Assembly (NCBI RefSeq): GCF_900291465.1
Contig: NZ_LT985808.1
Location: 2,730,184 to 2,794,183, forward strand
DNA length: 64,000 bases
Direction: 5' to 3'
Origin: Bacteroides sp. Marseille-P3684
GTDB lineage: Bacteria > Bacteroidota > Bacteroidia > Bacteroidales > Bacteroidaceae
Shown here piece after piece: positions 54,143 to 61,127 of the stretch. The notes beneath the pieces are model-generated. The model made no database searches, was not told the origin of the DNA, and saw nothing but the letters and a program-made list of their open reading frames with translations. Position 1 is the first letter of the stretch. The number at the start of each line of letters is the position of its first letter. The translations under genes were made by a program, and so were the position numbers.

Positions 54143-54724
54143 TTACTGTAACAAGTACGACAGGCGCATGAACACCCATCGGATGAGCATCGGGGCGACG
54201 ATGATAAACACGGATACGCTGAGCGTATAGACCAGACGTTTGTTCTCTTCCACCTTCATCAGGCGTCCGGCCCCTTCCCACACCACATAGACAACATAAA
54301 ACTGGAAAATAAGTTGCAGGATGAGGAAGCTGGGGAACAGCCCTGTCACGATGTCGAGCACGAAAGTCACCACCATGCTGTAACCGACGAACTGCTGGCA
54401 CAAGGCCGGCTCGCTCGGACGGTTCAGATACCTCATTCCACATTGGTTCGTCAGGTAGGAAACCAGAAAGTAACCTCCGAAGAGTGCCACAAACACGGCG
54501 CAACAGTTGGTCATGGCCAGCTGCAACGAGGAGCCTCCCCACCCGACACCGATGAGGGTACCGATGAACATCGACAACCCGCAAAATGCAATCATAGGAT
54601 AGACGAAGGTGCTCATCACCGCTCGCCTATCCTCTTCTAAACTAATTTCCTCCCAAGCCTTCGCCGGGGAGGAAATCAGAGTTATCACTTTTCGAAATAA
54701 TTCTTTATAGTTCACCTCAATCAA
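54143..54724 (-). CDS. Yip1 family membrane protein
   Basis: A 193-residue integral membrane protein of the YIP1 type, with an N-terminal amphipathic segment (LFRKVITLISSPAKAWEEIS) and five hydrophobic helices. Function unknown in bacteria. Its start overlaps the stop of the upstream lipoprotein gene by 4 bases, so the two are one unit. Confidence 0.75.
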   Translation of the reverse strand: MIEVNYKELFRKVITLISSPAKAWEEISLEEDRRAVMSTFVYPMIAFCGLSMFIGTLIGVGWGGSSLQLAMTNCCAVFVALFGGYFLVSYLTNQCGMRYLNRPSEPALCQQFVGYSMVVTFVLDIVTGLFPSFLILQLIFQFYVVYVVWEGAGRLMKVEENKRLVYTLSVSVFIIVAPMLIRWVFMRLSYLLQ

Positions 54725-55554
54725 TAAGTGCGTTTCAAATAGCCTTTCTGAATGGAAGCATAGTTCATGGATACTTTCACCTCCTCATACTCGCCCTTGC
54801 TGTTCTTCTGTGCCTTGTAGATATTAAAGGTCACAGCGTCCTCATCGGCAATTCCATTCAGATAGGTATACAGTTCATAAGTATCAAAGTAGAAGCAGAA
54901 CGTGCTCTTCTGGGAGATGTAGCCTTCCTTCAACTTCCCATTCTCATCCAGGCATTCGCTGGAACGGTTGTCATAACCGAGAACCAGGTCCACAATCTTG
55001 TTGCTCGTATCCAAGCGTTTCACTTTTACATAGTAACGGGGAGTCAGCAAGGTATACGAATCGCTGGAAGAAGAGCTGGAGCTTTCGTTCTTCTTGGCAT
55101 AAGCCATACCGGTAGTCATGAAGTTCATATAGCCGTTCAGGGCGTTGACCAGGCTGTAACCGTCCGGAGAGAACCAGTTCAGGCTTTCCATCTCCGACAG
55201 GTTCAAATCCGACCACGAAGCGTCTTCCAAGAAGGATTGCGCCTTGGACAGGGTCACGTAGAAGTTCGGGGTAATCGTCACTTTATCGCCCGGATTGATT
55301 GATTCCAGATTGGCATCCTCGCCGGTGAGCTGACCGTAGACATACATGCGGTCGATATCCATCAACGTCGTAGCCGAGATACCTGAAAGGGTCACGATGA
55401 CACCATTGTCCAACTTCACGTCTGCACTCAGGCTGCCCAAAGGCTTTCCGGTACATCCGATGGAAGGTGCATAGTCAGAGTCTCCCAGACAAGACGAGAA
55501 CAACAGTGCAACGACTGACAGCATTGCAAGAACAGAAGTCTTTACTTTTCTCAT
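54721..55554 (-). CDS. Putative lipoprotein of unknown function
   Basis: A 277-residue exported protein with a lipobox LLFSSC (Cys21) followed by GDSDYAP. The N-terminal region (KLDNGVIVTLSG) could be the OB-like fold of NigD-like Bacteroidetes lipoproteins, but the match is weak. A Ser-rich run occurs near residues 156-165. Not firmly assignable. It precedes and overlaps the Yip1 gene and has its own -7 box. Confidence 0.7.
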   Translation of the reverse strand: MRKVKTSVLAMLSVVALLFSSCLGDSDYAPSIGCTGKPLGSLSADVKLDNGVIVTLSGISATTLMDIDRMYVYGQLTGEDANLESINPGDKVTITPNFYVTLSKAQSFLEDASWSDLNLSEMESLNWFSPDGYSLVNALNGYMNFMTTGMAYAKKNESSSSSSSDSYTLLTPRYYVKVKRLDTSNKIVDLVLGYDNRSSECLDENGKLKEGYISQKSTFCFYFDTYELYTYLNGIADEDAVTFNIYKAQKNSKGEYEEVKVSMNYASIQKGYLKRTY

Positions 55555-55611
55555 AATCCCAATGAAATTAGTTAATGTAGTATGTTATTGTTTTGTTTAG
55601 TTAAGTCGCGG

Positions 55612-55619
55612 CAAATATA
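55612..55619 (-). promoter_or_regulatory. -7 box TATATTTG for the lipoprotein-Yip1 unit
   Basis: CAAATATA on the plus strand, 57 bases upstream of the lipoprotein start; a full TAnnTTTG match. Confidence 0.55.
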
Positions 55620-55697
55620 TAAAGATTCTGACTAATAATCAAAAAGGAAAGAATGATTTTCAGGGAGGAACAGCGTCCGGACCGGCATCCGTCACGT

Positions 55698-56216
55698 TCA
55701 GTCCTTCACTACCTCGGCAAACAGCTCCAGGTGCTCGTCCACATAGTGGGCGATGGCGGCAGTGATGGCCTCCTCCTCCTCAAGGTATGTTTCTTCGAGG
55801 GGATCGAACACTTCATATTGTTCGTACATGGCCATGAACTCCTCGTCGGTGCAGTCACGGGTCAGGTCTTCCTTGTGGGCATCGTAAATCTCACGGGCCT
55901 TGTAGATGAGCTTGGAGAAGTCTTTGAGTCCGAAGAGGCGCATGGCTTTGGCAAACGGGTTTTCAAAGATGTAGGGACCGTAACCGTTCTGAATGAGTTG
56001 GACGAAACCGCCTTCCATCACCTCGTCACGGAACAGCTGGTAACCCAGCAACACGTGTTGTTCGCCCGTGAGCAGAGGCATGGTTGCTGCGGTCAGCTCG
56101 CCCCCCACACGCTCCCAGTAGGCATCGGTGAACACCTTGATAAACTCGTCCATGCCGGCTTCTGCCGCGGCAATGACTTTCGATTCGGCTATTTGTATCG
56201 GTTTGATTGTTTCCAT
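55698..56216 (-). CDS. DMP19/DUF4375 family protein
   Basis: A 172-residue acidic helical protein. GEQHVLLGYQLFRDEVMEGGFVQLIQNGYGPYIF near residues 50-85 is the typical DUF4375 core; the family includes the DNA-mimic DMP19 of Neisseria, but most members are uncharacterised. The C-terminus is rich in Glu (LEETYLEEEEAITAAIAHY). The frame is open further upstream but lacks conserved sequence; METIKPIQIAE is the start and its -7 box lies 25 bases before it. Confidence 0.8.
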   Translation of the reverse strand: METIKPIQIAESKVIAAAEAGMDEFIKVFTDAYWERVGGELTAATMPLLTGEQHVLLGYQLFRDEVMEGGFVQLIQNGYGPYIFENPFAKAMRLFGLKDFSKLIYKAREIYDAHKEDLTRDCTDEEFMAMYEQYEVFDPLEETYLEEEEAITAAIAHYVDEHLELFAEVVKD

Positions 56217-56240
56217 CGTGCTATTTGATTGATGAGGGAA

Positions 56241-56248
56241 CAAAGATA
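56241..56248 (-). promoter_or_regulatory. -7 box TATCTTTG for the DMP19-like gene
   Basis: CAAAGATA on the plus strand, 24 bases upstream of the ATG at 56216. Confidence 0.55.
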
Positions 56249-56353
56249 GGGCTTCTTCTCGAGGAATGAAGAACGATTCGTCCACATTTTTTGTGGCGCA
56301 TCCGCCCGACTGCCCGACGGAGACGCATCCGGCAGGCTGGGGAAACAGTGCCT

Positions 56354-57793
56354 TCACTCCTGCGCCTGACTGCCGTCTTCCAGCTCTTCCTTTGCCCAAT
56401 TGACCAGGTAAAGGCGCTCCGTGGCACGGGTGAATGCGGTGTAGAGCCAGCGGAAGTAGTCGGGCGTCAACATGTCCTCGACCAGATAGCCCTGGTCCAG
56501 GTAGATGTGCTGCCATTGCCCGCCCTGTGCCTTGTGGCAGGTCACGGCGTAAGCATACTTCACCTGCAGGGCATTGTAGTGGGGGTCCGCCTTCATCTTC
56601 TTCATCCGGTCTGCCTTGTGGGGGATGTCGGCGTAGTCTTCCAGGACGGTATTGAAGAGGCGGTCATTCTCTTCCCGCGAGAGGGAGGGATAGTCGGAGT
56701 GAAGGGTGTCGAGCAGGACAGTGGCTTCGAGTTCCCAATCGCCGTAATCGGGAAAGGACAGCAGCACGTCCGCAAAACGGAAGCCGTACAGTTCGCGCGT
56801 CCGGCGTACCCGGCGCACGACAGCCAGGTCGCCGTTGGCTATGAACTCCACGTCCTTGTTGCCCTCCGTCCAATAGTAGTTGTTCTTCGCCACCATCAGC
56901 CAATCTCCGGAGGTCAGCTCTTCTTCCCGGTAGAGAATGGTCGAACGGATACCATTATTATATTGGTTCGCACGTTTGTTGGAGCGGCAGATGACCATCG
57001 TCTCGTCCATACCGACCTTGTCATAGCTCGACGAGAGCGCCTCAATCAGCTCACTGCCCGGGAGTCGGCGTATGTCCGCAAAGCCCTGAAGCCGGAACTT
57101 CGGGAAATCGAAGCAGGCCTCTTCCGCCAACAGGCTGCGCAGAAGGGTGGCATTGAACAGGATGCCGGAGCTGTCCAGCTGACGGACGACCTGGGTCAGG
57201 CATACCTCGGTCACTTGTAGCCCGTAGCCTTCAAGCATCGGCACCGACAATGCCGGGCTCTCCTCCTCTCCCACCGGCGGCAGCTGTGCCGTGTCTCCCA
57301 TCAACAGAAGCCGGCATCCCTGACCGGAATAGACATACTGCACGAGGTCGTCCAGCAGACGTCCGGAACCGAAGCCCGCGCCTGCCAGCCCCTCGTTGGC
57401 AATCATGGAGGATTCATCGACCAGGAAGAGCGTATGCTGATGGAGGTTGTCGGACAGCGAGAAGTTGTCGGTGCGGTTGGAGAACGACCGCTGGCGGTAA
57501 ATCTTCTTGTGGATGGTATAGGCGGGATGACCGGCACTGCGTGAAAAGACCTTGGCGGCACGCCCGGTGGGTGCCAGCAGGACCACTTTCTGTTGGAGGG
57601 CATCGAGCGTCTTCACCAGCGCACCGACCAGCGAAGTCTTTCCCGTTCCGGCGTATCCCTTGAGCAGAAACAGACTGTCGGGCTGCGTGGACAGCATGAA
57701 ATCCGCCAGGGCATCCAGGGCTTGTTCCTGTCCGGAAGTAGGTTGAAATGTCAGGTTTGATTTGATTTGTTGGACAAAGAAGGCGTTTATCAT
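56354..57793 (-). CDS. RecD-like ATP-dependent DNA helicase
   Basis: A 479-residue superfamily 1 helicase of the RecD2/Dda-like group. Walker A LLKGYAGTGKTSLV at about residue 42, TLFLVDESSMI near 135, LLMGDTAQLPPVG near 162 and the C-terminal YAVTCHKAQGGQW and WLYTAFTRATERLYLVNW are in place. It lacks the RecD N-terminal domain, so is not part of RecBCD itself. Role in repair or replication fork restart is inferred from the family. Confidence 0.9.
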   Translation of the reverse strand: MINAFFVQQIKSNLTFQPTSGQEQALDALADFMLSTQPDSLFLLKGYAGTGKTSLVGALVKTLDALQQKVVLLAPTGRAAKVFSRSAGHPAYTIHKKIYRQRSFSNRTDNFSLSDNLHQHTLFLVDESSMIANEGLAGAGFGSGRLLDDLVQYVYSGQGCRLLLMGDTAQLPPVGEEESPALSVPMLEGYGLQVTEVCLTQVVRQLDSSGILFNATLLRSLLAEEACFDFPKFRLQGFADIRRLPGSELIEALSSSYDKVGMDETMVICRSNKRANQYNNGIRSTILYREEELTSGDWLMVAKNNYYWTEGNKDVEFIANGDLAVVRRVRRTRELYGFRFADVLLSFPDYGDWELEATVLLDTLHSDYPSLSREENDRLFNTVLEDYADIPHKADRMKKMKADPHYNALQVKYAYAVTCHKAQGGQWQHIYLDQGYLVEDMLTPDYFRWLYTAFTRATERLYLVNWAKEELEDGSQAQE

Positions 57794-57805
57794 TCTTTTT
57801 AGTGT

Positions 57806-57813
57806 TATTTTTG
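57806..57813 (+). promoter_or_regulatory. -7 box TATTTTTG for DUF3822-rsmD
   Basis: Fits TAnnTTTG, 91 bases before the DUF3822 ATG; the pair is divergent from the helicase gene. Confidence 0.45.
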
Positions 57814-57904
57814 CAGCACGAATGTAAGCTAAAAAGCCCTATCCGGCAACAATCAGAATGAATAAATCGCAAACAAGCATTCAGTAGACCATATACCCAG
57901 CGAC

Positions 57905-58723
57905 ATGACAAACGACCTTTTTGACTACAACCTGACGGAACAATACCGCCTCTGCCTGCGCATCAGTGCCGAACGGTTCACCTTTGCACTCCATGACGAA
58001 ACGGGGAAACCGGCATTCTACAGCCGGGACTATTCCACGGACCGTGAACGTTCGCTGACCGCCAACCTGAAGACCATCTTCAAGGACAATCCGTTTGCCG
58101 GACGGACGTTCCGTCATGCTGACATCCTGCTCGCCAACACGCCGTGTGTCGCCATCCCGCGAGAGGAGTTTGAGGAGGAACGGGCTGAAAGTCTCTACTA
58201 CGGCTGCATGCCCAGGGAGAACCGTCAGACGGTCTTCCATCATGCCCTGCCGCAGGAGAACCCGGTATTGCTCTATGCCGCCGACCGCACATTCTGCCAG
58301 CTTCTGTTGGAGCAGCTGCCCGGTGCACATATCTGCGCGTCCGTCCTCCCGGTTCTGGAGTACCTGCACCGACGGAGCCTGACCGACGACCAGCGCAAAC
58401 TGTTCGTCCACTTCCACGACAGACGGATGGACGTGTCCGCCTACGAACCGGGCAGGCTCCTTCTTCACAACACCTTCCGCAGTACGCAGGGGGCAGACGT
58501 GGTGTACTACCTGCTCTACATCTGGCAACAGCTGGGCTTTGACCAGCAGAAGGACGAGCTTTACCTCATCGGACGTGTCCCCGACCAGGAACATACGCTC
58601 CGGGAACTGCACCGTTTCCTCGCGGAAGTGGCATTCATCCATCCGGCGGCAGAGTTCAAGCGCGCTGCCTATGCCCGAGGGGATGCGGACTTCGAGATAC
58701 AGGCGGACTTCGCCCTTTCCTAA
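57905..58723 (+). CDS. DUF3822 family protein
   Basis: A 272-residue soluble protein of the Bacteroidetes-specific DUF3822, typically adjacent to rsmD as here. It has an ASKHA-like impression (LFVHFHDRRMDVSAYEPGRLLLHNTF) but no nucleotide-binding motif is convincing. Function unknown. rsmD follows after 30 bases. Confidence 0.85.
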   Translation: MTNDLFDYNLTEQYRLCLRISAERFTFALHDETGKPAFYSRDYSTDRERSLTANLKTIFKDNPFAGRTFRHADILLANTPCVAIPREEFEEERAESLYYGCMPRENRQTVFHHALPQENPVLLYAADRTFCQLLLEQLPGAHICASVLPVLEYLHRRSLTDDQRKLFVHFHDRRMDVSAYEPGRLLLHNTFRSTQGADVVYYLLYIWQQLGFDQQKDELYLIGRVPDQEHTLRELHRFLAEVAFIHPAAEFKRAAYARGDADFEIQADFALS

Positions 58724-58753
58724 TGTAAAACCGTAAAACAACCAACAAACCGT

Positions 58754-59320
58754 ATGAGAGTCATCAGTGGAATCTATAAACGCCGTCGCTTCGACGTGCC
58801 CCACAGCTTCAAGGCACGCCCGACAACCGACTTTGCCAAGGAGAATCTGTTTAACGTACTGACCAACTACCTCGATTTCGAGGACGGGGTATCCGCCTTG
58901 GACCTGTTCTCAGGAACGGGGAGCATCAGCATCGAGCTGGTGTCGCGGGGTTGCGACAAGGTGATTTCGGTAGAGAAAGACCCGCAGCACCATGCGTTCA
59001 TCTGCCAGGTAATGAAAGAGGTAAAGACCGACAAGTGCATCCCCATCCGCGGCGATGTGTTCCGCTTCATCGAGCGTTGCCACGAACAGTTCGACTTCAT
59101 CTTTGCCGACCCGCCCTATGCCCTGCCGAACCTGGAAGAGATTCCGTCGCTCATCTTCAAGCACGGACTGCTGAAGGAGGACGGCATCTTCGTCCTCGAA
59201 CATGGCAAGGACAACCACTTCGAGGACGACCCGCACTTCATGGAGCACCGCCACTACGGCAGTGTGAACTTCACGCTGTTCAGAGCAACGGCGACAACAG
59301 ACGAACCACCGACTCTTTGA
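58754..59320 (+). CDS. rsmD: 16S rRNA (guanine(966)-N(2))-methyltransferase RsmD
   Basis: SAM-dependent methylation of G966 of 16S rRNA. The 188 residues start MRVISGIYKRRR, with the RPTTDFAKENLFNVL signature, SAM motif ALDLFSGTGSISIELVSRG and catalytic FIFADPPYALP near residue 118. The last 41 bases overlap the convergent cardiolipin synthase gene, a rather long antisense overlap. Confidence 0.95.
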   Translation: MRVISGIYKRRRFDVPHSFKARPTTDFAKENLFNVLTNYLDFEDGVSALDLFSGTGSISIELVSRGCDKVISVEKDPQHHAFICQVMKEVKTDKCIPIRGDVFRFIERCHEQFDFIFADPPYALPNLEEIPSLIFKHGLLKEDGIFVLEHGKDNHFEDDPHFMEHRHYGSVNFTLFRATATTDEPPTL

Positions 59321-60716
59321 ACTTCTCGCTGAACGGACGCTCCCGCCACTCCTTCAGGCGGACCATCCGGCACGAGCGCTGGTCGTTCAGGAAAAGCATC
59401 CTTGCCTCCAGTGCCGTCAGTTCGTCATAGACAAAGGCATTGATTTCAAAGTTGTGCTCAAAGCTGCGGAAGTCCATGTTGGTCGAGCCTACGGTGACCA
59501 GACGGTCGTCGGAGACCATCAGCTTGGAGTGCAGGAAGCCCTTCCGATAGAGATAGACCTTCACGCCTGCCTTCAGCACATCCAGCACATAGGACATCGA
59601 CCCCAGATGGGTGAGCAGGCTGTCGGAACGTTCGGGCAGCATGATGCGGACGTCCACCCCCGCCAGGGCTGCCGTCTGCAAAGCGGACAGGACCGGTTCG
59701 GTGGGCATGAAATAGGGAGTCTGAATGTAGAAGTAGCGGCGTGCCCCCGTAATGGCAAGCACCAGTCCCTGCATGATGGCACGCCACTCGCCCACCGGCT
59801 CCGACGTGACCGTCTGCATCAGGGCGGTCCCTGTCCCTTCGACCGACGGATAATATTTGGATGCCGTCAGCAGGGAGCTGTCCACAAAGAACCAGTCCAT
59901 CAGGAAGTTGCTCTGAAGTCCGTAGACTGCCGGACCGGTCACCTTCAGGTGCGTGTCCCGCCATACGCCGAAGCTGACGCCCTTCAGGTAACGCTCGGCA
60001 ATGTTCATGCCGCCAATGAACCCCACCCTGCCGTCGATGACAGCCACCTTCCGGTGGTTGCGGTAGTTCACCTTGCTGGTGAACAGCGGGAAGCGGACCT
60101 TCAGGAAGCCCTTCACCTCGATGCCCTCGCTGCGCATCCGGTCATAGAAGGCATTGGGCACCTTCCAGCAACCCACATCGTCATAGAGCAGACGCACCTC
60201 CACCCCCTTCTTCACCTTATCCACCAGCAAATCGCGCACCAGACGCCCCACGGCATCATCCTCGAAGATATAGAACTCCAGATGGATGTGGTGGCGGGCG
60301 CTGGCAATCTCATGCATGAGCGACTGCAACATGGAGTACCCGTCCGGATAAAGCTCCGTGCTGTTTCCTTCAAAGGGAAGGGCCTTGTTGAGCGAGTGGA
60401 AGAAATTGATGAGCGAAGCGTATTCCGGCGGTGCCTGGAAGGAACTTTGCTCCACATACGCCTGCAACGACTTGCGGCTAATGCGGCTGGCAGCCTTCCG
60501 GCTGATGAGGTGCTCGCGCCGCGTGTTGCGTCCGAAGAAGAAATAGAGCACCAGCCCGACGACCGGCAGGAAAAGCAAGACAACGACCCACGACATGGCA
60601 CGCACGGGGTTCCGGTTGTCGAGCACGACAACCAGCACCGTACTGACGACCAGCACCAGATAGGCGAGTCCCAGCACAGCCAAGAACACTTCATGCATCA
60701 TTACATCCCAAACCAT
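59280..60716 (-). CDS. cls: Cardiolipin synthase
   Basis: Condenses phosphatidylglycerol to cardiolipin. The 478 residues start with two transmembrane helices (about 8-35 and 40-58) and contain two PLD motifs: NYRNHRKVAVIDGRVGFIGG near residue 220 and FLHSKLMVSDDRLVTVGSTNMD near 400. Second motif and FEHNFEINAF are intact. Start could be one of two close ATGs. Overlaps rsmD at the 3' end. Confidence 0.94.
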   Translation of the reverse strand: MVWDVMMHEVFLAVLGLAYLVLVVSTVLVVVLDNRNPVRAMSWVVVLLFLPVVGLVLYFFFGRNTRREHLISRKAASRISRKSLQAYVEQSSFQAPPEYASLINFFHSLNKALPFEGNSTELYPDGYSMLQSLMHEIASARHHIHLEFYIFEDDAVGRLVRDLLVDKVKKGVEVRLLYDDVGCWKVPNAFYDRMRSEGIEVKGFLKVRFPLFTSKVNYRNHRKVAVIDGRVGFIGGMNIAERYLKGVSFGVWRDTHLKVTGPAVYGLQSNFLMDWFFVDSSLLTASKYYPSVEGTGTALMQTVTSEPVGEWRAIMQGLVLAITGARRYFYIQTPYFMPTEPVLSALQTAALAGVDVRIMLPERSDSLLTHLGSMSYVLDVLKAGVKVYLYRKGFLHSKLMVSDDRLVTVGSTNMDFRSFEHNFEINAFVYDELTALEARMLFLNDQRSCRMVRLKEWRERPFSEKFKESVVRLLSPLL

Positions 60717-60743
60717 AGGGCACGTTTCTTAGATAAGTTTGTA

Positions 60744-60751
60744 CAAAATTA
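60744..60751 (-). promoter_or_regulatory. -7 box TAATTTTG for cardiolipin synthase
   Basis: CAAAATTA on the plus strand, 27 bases upstream of the ATG at 60716. Confidence 0.5.
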
Positions 60752-60861
60752 ATCCGAAATGCAGAGGTAACCAAGCAGAATCGTCTGATTGTTGTGCCCA
60801 CAAGGTGCGTTTTTATCAACTACAGGCCGGGGATAGACGTTACTTAACCGCCACTTGAACG

Positions 60862-60928
60862 GACCAAAGTATAATACTTAGCCTGCCAAAGTATAATACT
60901 TAGGGTGTCTAAGTATAATACTTTGGTC
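60862..60928. repeat. 22-bp-period repeat with three AAGTATAATACTT palindromes (copy B)
   Basis: Boxes start at 60867, 60889 and 60911, exactly 22 bp apart. The 67-bp length equals that of copy A at 20071-20137; both outer arms are the same 19-mer GACCAAAGTATAATACTTA and its complement, here with one mismatch. Similarity continues into GTCTGTA and GCCCGG on the right. No T-run on either side. Confidence 0.9.
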
Positions 60929-61040
60929 TGTATAAGCCCGGCTTGGTTCGTATCTATCCCTGCCTGGGGGAAGGACAAGCCATGCCTTCTTCCGGTAGCA
61001 TCCCCGGACCGAGGCTCAGACGGACGCCCCATAGCCGTCC

Positions 61041-61100
61041 GAAAACAAAACGATGCGGACTACACGGCGGCCCATTGGCCTGTCAGTGTAGTCCGCATCG
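61041..61100 (-). terminator. Intrinsic terminator of the beta-barrel protein gene
   Basis: CGATGCGGACTACAC (61051-61065) pairs perfectly with 61086-61100. On the minus strand the stem is followed by TTTTGTTTTC. It lies 28 bases past the stop codon. Confidence 0.85.
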
Positions 61101-61127
61101 CTTCAGAGGAGCAGCATGCCTGCAGCA

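Larger units (their letters stand above)
60717..61127. other. Intergenic region between cardiolipin synthase and the beta-barrel protein
   Basis: 411 bases without a gene. Holds the cls promoter, repeat copy B (60862-60928) and the terminator of the beta-barrel gene (61041-61100). Confidence 0.7.
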
